Assembly (NCBI GenBank): GCA_049889815.1
Contig: JBMHCR010000012.1
Coordinates: 1 to 64,000 of the forward strand
DNA from: JBPOFY01 sp049889815
GTDB lineage: Bacteria; Verrucomicrobiota; Verrucomicrobiia; Opitutales; Coraliomargaritaceae
Length of the DNA stretch: 64,000 nucleotides
Direction of reading: 5' to 3'
Under the pieces are notes generated by a model. It saw only the letters and a program-made list of their open reading frames with translations, was not told the origin of the DNA and made no database searches. Each line of letters starts with the position of its first letter. Positions within the stretch are counted from its first letter, which is position 1. Of this stretch, positions 25,706 through 32,932 are shown piece by piece. A program made the position numbers and the translations under genes.

Positions 25706-26941
25706 ATGAATCGACGCTTTCTAAGATGGCTTCTGCCAGTTGCTCTGTTGTCGCTCCTCGCTTCTCAATTTTATGCGAGGCCGGAGTTGCGTACCTTGTT
25801 TTCGGTCGATTATTGGCAAAACGTTTTGCGCTATGGAAAGGTTCTGAGAATTGTCGAGGCACGCTACGTTCATGCGGATGATGTTGAGTTTGAGGAGCTG
25901 ACCGATATTGCGCTCAGCGAGGCAGTACGTTCTTTGGACGACTATTCAGGGTACATGGTGGCCGAGGACTACGATGCTTTCAATAGGGCAGCCAATCAGG
26001 AGTATGTCGGAGTTGGGATTGAGGTGAGTGAGTTCTCGGGACGCGTTACAATCGCGCAAGTGTTTGAGCAAGGCTCTGCTGAGACGGCTGGAATTTTATC
26101 GGGTGATTATATTGTCGGCGTAGACGGTGAGAACACTCGTGGAGAAACACTGTCTGAAGTGGTGAATCGTATTCGAGGAGAGCCGGGCACCCTAGTGACT
26201 ATCGAGATAGAGCGCCCGATCAATCATTACATTCTTAGTTTTGAACTCGAGCGAATGGAGATCGCACTCGACGCGGTGGTGGATGTCGAGATGCAAACCG
26301 ATTCGATTGGTTATTTAAAGGTTCTCCAATTTACCGAAAATACTGATGCAGAAATGGTAACTGCTATCGATCAATTGGTAGGTCAAGGTATGCGGCATTT
26401 GATTTTGGACCTTCGTGGAAACCCTGGGGGGCGTCTTGATACTGCAGCGCGCATGGCGGAGGTGTTTTTAAATGAGGGACAGACAATTTTTACGGTTCAA
26501 TCGCGCCGGGGTGTAAAAGACGTTTTTAATGCCCGAGGTTCCAAACAACCTTTTTACGGTGAACTCGCAATTTTGATTGATGGTTTTAGTGCAAGCGCCT
26601 CCGAAATACTGGCAGGTGCACTGCGTGACCATGGGCGTGCGTTGTTGATAGGGCGTAAGTCTTATGGCAAAGGATCCGTGCAGTCAGTGATTGGTTTTCC
26701 GGGCGGAGACGGTTTGAAGCTCACTAGTGCCCGCTACGTGCTGCCAAATGGCGAGGCCATCAATGGCACCGGAGTCTATCCCGATATTACCATCGAATAC
26801 GATCCTCAACATAGCATGATTTTTACACTACAGAAGCACCATTTACGTCGAATGACGCCTGCTGAGTTTGAGCAGGCATTTGGTTTTGCTCCTGTTGCTG
26901 ATGCCATTCTGCAGGCCGCCGTCGACTTGCTTGATTCTTAA
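25706..26941 (+). CDS. C-terminal processing peptidase, S41 family (CtpA-like)
   Basis: A 411-residue periplasmic serine protease. An N-terminal signal/anchor (residues 7-23) is followed by a helical region, a PDZ domain (about 98-175, VGVGIEVSEFSGRVTI and GILSGDYIVGVDGEN) and the tail-specific protease domain (about 195-370). The catalytic dyad is visible as Ser297 in GFSASASEILAGAL and Lys322 in KSYGKGSVQ, 25 residues apart as in E. coli Prc. LDLRGNPGG forms the conserved core strand. Substrates are unknown; homologues process lipoproteins and cell-wall enzymes. It precedes tsaD by 63 bp on the same strand. Confidence 0.95.
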   Translation: MNRRFLRWLLPVALLSLLASQFYARPELRTLFSVDYWQNVLRYGKVLRIVEARYVHADDVEFEELTDIALSEAVRSLDDYSGYMVAEDYDAFNRAANQEYVGVGIEVSEFSGRVTIAQVFEQGSAETAGILSGDYIVGVDGENTRGETLSEVVNRIRGEPGTLVTIEIERPINHYILSFELERMEIALDAVVDVEMQTDSIGYLKVLQFTENTDAEMVTAIDQLVGQGMRHLILDLRGNPGGRLDTAARMAEVFLNEGQTIFTVQSRRGVKDVFNARGSKQPFYGELAILIDGFSASASEILAGALRDHGRALLIGRKSYGKGSVQSVIGFPGGDGLKLTSARYVLPNGEAINGTGVYPDITIEYDPQHSMIFTLQKHHLRRMTPAEFEQAFGFAPVADAILQAAVDLLDS

Positions 26942-27004
26942 ACACAAGCGATCGTGGAACTCTATTCTTGAGCGTATGCCTGCGGCGGTACATCTAATCT
27001 ATGT

Positions 27005-28027
27005 ATGTTGTTAGCTGTTGAGAGTTCATGCGACGAGTCGGCGCTCGCTCTATTCGATCCGAGAAAAGGAATCGTTGGCGAATGGGTACACAGTCAGATT
27101 GAGCTGCATAAGGAGTATGGCGGGGTGGTTCCGGACCTTGCGAGCCGTGAGCATCTGAAGAACTTTTTCCCGCTTCTGGAAGCGTCGACTGTGCTCGACT
27201 ATAAAGATGAAATCACGGGAGTCGCAGTCACCAATGGTCCTGGGCTCGCTGGTTGTTTGGCGCTCGGCATTGCTTTTGCCAAGAGTCTATCGCTTGCGTG
27301 GAATGTGCCGATCTGTGGCGTGAATCATTTACGAGGGCATGCGTATTCACCGTTCATTGCTTTGCATGAAAAAGATCCTGAAGCTTTTAAAACTGCGTTT
27401 GATGCACTTCTGCCACATCTGGGACTGATTGTTTCCGGTGGTAATACCATTCTGTTTGAAATCACTTCCCGGCGTGAGTTGAACGTGTTGGCCGAGACGG
27501 TGGATGATGCTGCAGGCGAGGCCCTTGATAAGGGGGCGAAACTGTTAGGCCTGCCATATCCCGGCGGACCGCACGTGGAGAAGCTTGCCGCGACAGGGGA
27601 TTCGAGGGCATTTGATTTTCCGAAGGCGATTGCTCCGCGAAATGAGCGCCGTTTTAGTTTCTCAGGACTGAAGACGAGTCTGCGCTATCGAATTGAGAAG
27701 ATGAGTGATGCGGAGTTGGAACAGTCCATGCCGAACATTTGTGCTTCGTATCAAAGTGCGGTGATCGATCAATTGTTTGGTAAGACCAAACATATCCTTG
27801 AAGCTCAGAAGTATGAGAGCCTCGGTTTGTCTGGAGGTGTTTCGAATAACAAAGCGCTACGTGCAGCGATGGAGCGATTGGCGAAACGGTATCAAATGCC
27901 CTGTTTGATCGCTCAACCCAAGCACACGGGAGACAATGCTGCAATGATTGCGTTTGCCGCCTATGCGGATCCAAATGGAACGGAGCAAACTGAGTTTACG
28001 ATTCAGCCTGTGTTGCGAGTCGGGTAA
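27005..28027 (+). CDS. tsaD: tRNA N6-adenosine threonylcarbamoyltransferase TsaD
   Basis: A 340-residue ASKHA-fold enzyme that transfers the threonylcarbamoyl group to A37 of ANN-decoding tRNAs. Signatures are LAVESSCDESALAL, GGVVPDLASREHL, VTNGPGLAGCLALGI, the metal-binding NHLRGH (His108, His112), ISGGNT-type VSGGNTILFE, DDAAGEALDKGAKLLGLPYPGG, RFSFSGLKTSL, LSGGVSNNKALR and TGDNAAMIAFA with the third metal ligand Asp. Length is normal. It completes the t6A pair with tsaE at 6443 in this window. It converges on the small gene at 28033 with 5 bp between stops. Confidence 0.97.
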   Translation: MLLAVESSCDESALALFDPRKGIVGEWVHSQIELHKEYGGVVPDLASREHLKNFFPLLEASTVLDYKDEITGVAVTNGPGLAGCLALGIAFAKSLSLAWNVPICGVNHLRGHAYSPFIALHEKDPEAFKTAFDALLPHLGLIVSGGNTILFEITSRRELNVLAETVDDAAGEALDKGAKLLGLPYPGGPHVEKLAATGDSRAFDFPKAIAPRNERRFSFSGLKTSLRYRIEKMSDAELEQSMPNICASYQSAVIDQLFGKTKHILEAQKYESLGLSGGVSNNKALRAAMERLAKRYQMPCLIAQPKHTGDNAAMIAFAAYADPNGTEQTEFTIQPVLRVG

Positions 28028-28032
28028 GTGGA

Positions 28033-28239
28033 TTACAGTTTCCAGTTGTCACCGCTGAAATTAACGGGTTTTGTTCCTTTGAAAAATATGGACACCTCAC
28101 TTGCCCAGCGAGCATAGCGTTCGCGTGCTTCAGTAGTCGGTTCCACAAGTCGTGGACTTTTCTCAGCGGCGTTTTGCGCCCAACCTTTTTTAGTCAGCTC
28201 GTTAAAAGCTATTTTGTCTGTCTCATTCAGTCGCGCCAT
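28033..28239 (-). CDS. Small conserved-looking protein downstream of a nucleotidyltransferase
   Basis: A 68-residue hydrophilic protein (MARLNETDKIAFNELTKKGW ... NFSGDNWKL), predicted mostly helical, with no signal or membrane segment. No domain was recognised. It overlaps the 3' end of the nucleotidyltransferase gene by 17 bp, so the two are almost certainly co-translated. This arrangement resembles two-gene antitoxin/toxin or accessory nucleotidyltransferase modules. A specific role cannot be assigned from sequence alone. Confidence 0.6.
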   Translation of the reverse strand: MARLNETDKIAFNELTKKGWAQNAAEKSPRLVEPTTEARERYARWASEVSIFFKGTKPVNFSGDNWKL

Positions 28240-28780
28240 ACCAGCCTCTCACGGCATTGAGTTTTTCCTTGATGTCGAAGAGTTCCAGATAACTTTCGAT
28301 TAACTCCCAATCGACCCTCTGTCGCTGTTCTGCAGCGGTTTCAAGTATGATTTGAATGTCGGCCCAATCTCTAACAGCGCGCTTTTTGTCGTTGATTGCT
28401 GCTTGTATTTTCAAACCGATGATATCTTCGGTCTGCACAACTGGGAGCGTACGTCCTTTAACGATTTCAATACGATCAGCTCGTTCAAGCATGCTCAGAC
28501 TCGGGCCACGAAATGCATGCAGGATATCAATACGTCCCAACTCATCTTCGCTCGCAATGTAATGGGAGACGTTCTCGTTTTTGAACGCACGAACGTATCC
28601 TGCTGACTGAAAGATGCGGTCAGCGTCATTGAGGTCGTCTATCATTAATATGAAATCGAGATCGACTGTGGCCCGTTGGACACCACGAAGTGCCATAGCG
28701 AAACCACCAATTAAAGCATAACGGATACCTTTTTGATCTAGCTTTGTTGCGACTTCCTCGATGACTTTGATGAAGTTCAT
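28223..28780 (-). CDS. Nucleotidyltransferase (polymerase-beta-like; AbiEii/DUF6036-type)
   Basis: A 185-residue minimal nucleotidyltransferase-fold protein. The glycine pattern ALIGGFAMALRG (Gly25-Gly26) is followed by the catalytic acidic pair TVDLDF (Asp40, Asp42) and a third acidic strand GRIDILHAF (Asp85). EDIIGLKIQAAINDKKRAVRDWADIQIILE gives the helical C-terminal domain common to AbiEii-like proteins and to domains handling kanamycin nucleotidyltransferase-like chemistry. It may be a toxin/abortive-infection relative or a metabolic enzyme. The overlapping 68-residue partner at 28033 supports a module of two genes. Confidence 0.75.
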   Translation of the reverse strand: MNFIKVIEEVATKLDQKGIRYALIGGFAMALRGVQRATVDLDFILMIDDLNDADRIFQSAGYVRAFKNENVSHYIASEDELGRIDILHAFRGPSLSMLERADRIEIVKGRTLPVVQTEDIIGLKIQAAINDKKRAVRDWADIQIILETAAEQRQRVDWELIESYLELFDIKEKLNAVRGWYGATE

Positions 28781-28852
28781 ATCGCCAAGTTAGACATTTG
28801 GGCGGGATGGTCGAGCCGGAATTAGATCTGGGGGGCGCGTCAGGTTGCGTGC

Positions 28853-30847
28853 CTACGATTGGATGATTGCGAGGAAGGCTGTTTCGTCGAGAATGGTGAT
28901 GCCGAGTTTTTCAGCTTTTGCGAATTTGGAGCCCGAGGCTTCGCCCGCGATCACGTAGTCCGTCTTTTTACTCACGTTGGAACTCGTGCGGCCACCCGCA
29001 GCCTCGATAAGCTGGGTCGCTTCGCCTCGGGTGAGGGTGGGGAGTGTGCCGGTGAGGACAAAAGTTTTTCCGGTAAGTGCACCATCACGTTCACTGCTTC
29101 GGGCGGATGTAAAGTTGAGTCCGTATGTGCGGAGTCGATTGATTAAGTCGAGATTGGCTTCTTCGGCGAACCATGTGTGAATGCCTAGAGCCATAATGGA
29201 GCCGATACCGTCAATCGCTTCTAGTTGCCCTTCAGTGGCGCTAGCGAGCTCGTCGAGAGATGCAAAATTGGCTTCAAGGTCTTTTGCGGATTGTTTGCCG
29301 ACGTGTGGAATGCCGAGGCCGTGGATGAGTTGCCAAAGTTCGCGTTGTTTACTAGCTTCCAGAGCATCAACTAGATTCTGAGCGGATTTTTCGGCAAATT
29401 TCTCCAGCTCCAAGAGTTGCTCTTTCTTGAGCTTGTAGAGGTCGGCGATGTTCTTTGCGAGTCCGCGCGATACGAGCTGCTCGACGACGGCGCTTCCGAG
29501 GTTTTCGATGTCCATGCAGGCGCGACTGGCAAAGTGCTGGAGTGCCCGCTGCTGGCGAATCGGGTCGTCTTTGCTGACGATGCGCCACGCCGCACCCTCC
29601 GGATCGCGCTCGGCTTCGATACCTAGATCCTGAAGATGTTGCCCAAAGTCGAAAGGCTGGCTGTCTGCCGGTCGCTTGCTTTCGATGACTCCGAGTACCT
29701 GCGGAATGATTTCTCCTGCTTTCTGAACCAGCACAGTGTCACCTGGGCGTATGTCCTTACGGCGAATTTCATCTTCATTGTGAAGCGTTGCGCGCGACAC
29801 GGTGGTGCCTGCGAGTTGGACAGGTTCTAAGTTGGCTACCGGTGTGAGAACTCCGGTGCGTCCGATTTGTATACTGATCTCTTTGAGGAGTGTTTCCGCA
29901 CGTTCAGCTTCGAATTTAAATGAGATCGCCCAGCGCGGTGCTTTAGATGTGAAGCCGGCTTCCTCCTGTAGGCGAAAGTCGTCGAGTTTTACCACGGCTC
30001 CGTCGGTTGGGTAAGTGAATCTCTGACGAAGTGTATCCAACTCTTCAATACTCGACCATGCATTGTCGATCCCGTCTGTTAGCCAAATCTTCTCTAGCAC
30101 GGGGAAGCCCCAGTTTTTGAGACGTTGTTGAATCTCTGCCTGATGACTGAAGAAGTGCGCCGGTTCACACGCGCCTACACCGTAGAGAACAATTTCCAAT
30201 TTGCGGCTGCGGGCCTCGGTTGGGTCGAGGAGCTTGATGGTCCCGGCAGCGAGGTTTCGAGGGTTGGCATAGAGTTGCTGGCCTTCGGCTTCACGGACGG
30301 TATTGATGCGCTCAAACTCCTCGTGGAGCATGTAGATCTCGCCGCGTACTTCCAATATTTCTGGGGCATTTTCGATTTGCTTTGGCAGGCCGTCTATATG
30401 GCGCACGTTTTGACTAATATCATCTCCCTCCGTGCCATTGCCGCGAGAGACCGCACGTATGAAGTGCCCGTTCTCGTAGGTGAGGCTGACGGCGACGCCA
30501 TCGATTTTTGGTTCGACGAGGTATTTGAGTGTTTGTTTTGGGAAACGTTTTTTAAGCCGTTCGCCGAATTCGATCAACTCTTCCCGGTTGTAGGTATTGT
30601 CCAGACTAAGCATCGGAACACGGTGGCGATAACTTTCAAAAGCTTCGAGGCGGTCGTCACCGACCGATTGAGTGGGGGATTCGCTAAAGTCGAAGCTTGG
30701 ATTGGCGGTTTCTAACGCAGCCAGTTTGGCCTTTATGCGATCATAGGCCTGATCGTCTATGATGGGCTGAGCGTCTTTATAGTAGAGGCGATCGTGCTTC
30801 TCGATTTCTGCGCGCAGCTTTGCGATTGTTTTTTCAGGGGCCACCAT
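28853..30847 (-). CDS. ligA: NAD-dependent DNA ligase LigA lacking the zinc-finger cysteines
   Basis: The replicative DNA ligase, 664 residues and full length. The Ia domain (HDRLYYKDAQPIIDDQAYD), the adenylation site EPKIDGVAV (Lys114), the OB-fold (SFKFEAERAETLL, QIGRTGVLTPVANLEPV), the helix-hairpin-helix repeats (LIHGLGIPHVGKQSA, IDGIGSIMALGI) and the C-terminal BRCT domain (LTGKTFVLTGTL to the end) are all present. The four-cysteine zinc finger normally found between the OB and HhH domains (around 398-432) has no cysteine at all; the segment reads FDFGQHLQDLGIEAERD and WRIVSKDDPIRQQ in the flanks. The gene is otherwise intact. Confidence 0.96.
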   Translation of the reverse strand: MVAPEKTIAKLRAEIEKHDRLYYKDAQPIIDDQAYDRIKAKLAALETANPSFDFSESPTQSVGDDRLEAFESYRHRVPMLSLDNTYNREELIEFGERLKKRFPKQTLKYLVEPKIDGVAVSLTYENGHFIRAVSRGNGTEGDDISQNVRHIDGLPKQIENAPEILEVRGEIYMLHEEFERINTVREAEGQQLYANPRNLAAGTIKLLDPTEARSRKLEIVLYGVGACEPAHFFSHQAEIQQRLKNWGFPVLEKIWLTDGIDNAWSSIEELDTLRQRFTYPTDGAVVKLDDFRLQEEAGFTSKAPRWAISFKFEAERAETLLKEISIQIGRTGVLTPVANLEPVQLAGTTVSRATLHNEDEIRRKDIRPGDTVLVQKAGEIIPQVLGVIESKRPADSQPFDFGQHLQDLGIEAERDPEGAAWRIVSKDDPIRQQRALQHFASRACMDIENLGSAVVEQLVSRGLAKNIADLYKLKKEQLLELEKFAEKSAQNLVDALEASKQRELWQLIHGLGIPHVGKQSAKDLEANFASLDELASATEGQLEAIDGIGSIMALGIHTWFAEEANLDLINRLRTYGLNFTSARSSERDGALTGKTFVLTGTLPTLTRGEATQLIEAAGGRTSSNVSKKTDYVIAGEASGSKFAKAEKLGITILDETAFLAIIQS

Positions 30848-31319
30848 TTCGATTGATTAAAAAAAGGTTTTGCACTAAGGAAAGCAAGAAACGGTGAATT
30901 TGTTGCGGTCTGTGTTCGGCGGATCAAACAACTTAGACATTCGGCGGCTAACCGAGTAGGCGACAGCGGAGTGTGAGTCATGCGAGAGGGAAGGGCATAG
31001 ATTTAAGAAAGACGCAAATTACTGTGATTTCAGCCAGTTCTATGATCAGCTAAATAATCCGAAGGCGGTGAAGAAGATGGAAAAGTTCTTTCGGTTTAGA
31101 AATAAAATGATTCCGATCGAGTTATCTATTGCGTCGTACGGTGTGATGATGCCGAGGTAGAAGAGTCCACTCAAAGCCCCGAAACCTTAGATAGTCAATT
31201 TGCTGAGTTGAGAAGGCGCGAGGCTGTAGAGGTTATCCGATAGAAACAGGACTCCATAATGAATCACGGTTAGCCGTCGGGTATAATTGTCCCTAAGCAG
31301 AGCAAGCCGAATTCGAGAA
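30848..31319. other. Intergenic region with a decayed membrane-protein frame
   Basis: 472 bp between ligA and a monooxygenase gene, both minus strand. The portion next to ligA (30848-31010) is its promoter region, with nothing recognisable. The portion from about 31046 to 31310 shows the interrupted hydrophobic frame described as a pseudogene. No RNA gene was seen. Confidence 0.5.
31046..31312 (-). pseudogene. Possible remnant of a small membrane protein
   Basis: One minus-strand frame reads, without a start codon, through IRLALLRDNYTRRLTV and YGVLFLSDNLYSLAPSQL to an in-frame TAA at 31187-31189. It then continues as GFGALSGLFYLGIITP, AIDNSIGIILFL and KNFSIFFTAFGLFS to TGA at 31046. The two hydrophobic parts look like trans-membrane helices of one inactivated gene. 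Family unknown; the open frame could be coincidental. Confidence 0.3.
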
Positions 31320-31610
31320 TTAATCGATTTGTGTCATTTCATTTACGGTTAGGCTCTCCAAAGCTCCGTCGGTGTTCGCGATAAAGTTTTTTAGGGTTTG
31401 GTTGTTCATGTGCATCTGCCAGAAATCGCGGTTTTCCCAGTTCTCGAAGAAGAGGAAATGTGCTGGGTTGTGGTTGTTCTGATGTAGGTCGTATTGGATG
31501 CAGCCTACTTCAACACGGGTGGGTGCAATGAGCTTTTCCAGTTCGGCTTTTACAAGGTCAATCGAATCAGGCTTAGCGATGATGGTAGCGACGATGGTAA
31601 GTTTGGGCAT
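31320..31610 (-). CDS. Antibiotic-biosynthesis-monooxygenase (ABM) domain protein, putative quinol monooxygenase
   Basis: 96 residues from ATG 31610, a single dimeric alpha+beta ABM domain. LTIVATIIAKPDSIDLVKAEL, RVEVGCIQYDLHQNN and HFLFFENWENRDFWQMHMN are typical of YgiN-like quinol monooxygenases, which act on quinols without a cofactor. The frame is open 30 bases further upstream. It is 37 bp downstream of the quinone oxidoreductase gene on the same strand, so the two probably form an operon concerned with quinone or electrophile detoxification. Confidence 0.85.
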   Translation of the reverse strand: MPKLTIVATIIAKPDSIDLVKAELEKLIAPTRVEVGCIQYDLHQNNHNPAHFLFFENWENRDFWQMHMNNQTLKNFIANTDGALESLTVNEMTQID

Positions 31611-31647
31611 GGTCTGTCTTTTGCAGTATTGATTTGTCAATTAAAGG

Positions 31648-32664
31648 CTACCGGATGCCGCCGAGAACGTTTTTGCCGATCACTCGACCACTCTCCTGTA
31701 GAGCATGTGCTGCTTTGAGCTTGCTTACAGTGAGAGCGCCAAGGTTGTTAGTGACTGTCGATTGCAGTGTGCCTTCGTCGATTAGGGCGGAGACACGGTT
31801 GAGTAGCTCGTGCTGTTTTTCGATGTCGTCGGTTTGAAACATTGATCGAGCAAACATGAATTCCCATCGCAGGCTGAGCGACTTGAGTTTAAGTAGATTG
31901 GCATCCAGTGTCTCGGGGTCGTCGATCACTGCGATCGAGCCACGAGTTTTGATGAGTTCGATGATGGATTGATAGTGACTACTGGTGCCATTGAGTGAGG
32001 CGACATACTCGGGTTCGGTGTGGAGTGCTTTCATCTGGTTGACGAGCGACTTGCGATGATCGATGACATGATCGGCACCCATTTTTTTGACCCACTCGAT
32101 GGTATCTGGGCGCGATGCGGTGGTGACGACCGTCAACTGTGTCAATTTCTTCGCTAGTTGAATCAGAATCGAGCCAACGCCTCCCGCGCCCCCGACGATG
32201 AGGATGGCTTCGCCTGCACCATCGCCCTCTTTAATTGCGAGCGAATCAAAGAGAAGCTCCCATGCGGTGATGGAGGTGAGTGGCATGCCAGCAGCCTCAG
32301 CAAAATCGAGTGAGTGTGGTTTCTTACCTACGATTCGCTCGTCGACCGCATGAAGCTCAGAGTTGGTGCCAGAGCGAGTGATATCGCCTGCATAGAAGAC
32401 TTCGTCGCCGACTTTAAACAGGCTGACCTTGCTACCAACTTCTTTGACAATCCCAGCTGCGTCGTAACCAATAATCTTGGTTTCGCCAGGTTCAGGGCCC
32501 ATTTGCGGGCGGGTGCGCACCTTCACATCAACTGGGTTAACTGAGATGCCTTTAACCTCAACGAGGAGGTCGCGAGGGCCGAGTTCGGGCTGAGGTGCTT
32601 CAAACTCAATCAGAGAGTCCGCTCGCTCGATCGGGCCTGTTTGTTTGTATCCAATCGCTTTCAT
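31648..32664 (-). CDS. NADPH:quinone oxidoreductase / zinc-binding-type alcohol dehydrogenase family protein
   Basis: A 338-residue medium-chain dehydrogenase/reductase. An N-terminal GroES-like domain (MKAIGYKQTGPIERADSL, VKGISVNPVDVKVR, IIGYDAAGIVKEVG) is followed by a Rossmann domain with the nucleotide-binding ILIVGGAGGVGSI. The zinc-ligand cysteines of true alcohol dehydrogenases are absent and NPVDVKVR matches the quinone oxidoreductase subgroup (TIGR02817-like). Start at ATG 32664; another in-frame start lies 12 bases upstream. It is coupled with the ABM monooxygenase gene downstream. Confidence 0.9.
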   Translation of the reverse strand: MKAIGYKQTGPIERADSLIEFEAPQPELGPRDLLVEVKGISVNPVDVKVRTRPQMGPEPGETKIIGYDAAGIVKEVGSKVSLFKVGDEVFYAGDITRSGTNSELHAVDERIVGKKPHSLDFAEAAGMPLTSITAWELLFDSLAIKEGDGAGEAILIVGGAGGVGSILIQLAKKLTQLTVVTTASRPDTIEWVKKMGADHVIDHRKSLVNQMKALHTEPEYVASLNGTSSHYQSIIELIKTRGSIAVIDDPETLDANLLKLKSLSLRWEFMFARSMFQTDDIEKQHELLNRVSALIDEGTLQSTVTNNLGALTVSKLKAAHALQESGRVIGKNVLGGIR

Positions 32665-32932
32665 GGGAGTCACCAAGGATCAAGTTTCCGTTCGATGCAA
32701 ATTGAAAGCGCGGGGGTGCATCGCTCCAGCAATAATTGAAAAATCGAGTCAGAGTGGCGTTACTAACTGATTGGGTGCCTCAGCGCCGACGCGTGGTTAC
32801 TTAATTGGGTCACAGGGGGTTTTCGGTAGCAAGGTTTGCAGTTATAGAAGCAATAAGTGATTGCGACAGAAGAGGCTGTTCATCGAGATGGCTGGTTCCG
32901 AATGATAGCTCTTTTGGTGGCATTCGAAACCA

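Noticed and set aside
30125..30715. A 196-codon plus-strand frame
   Set aside because: Antisense to the adenylation domain of ligA.
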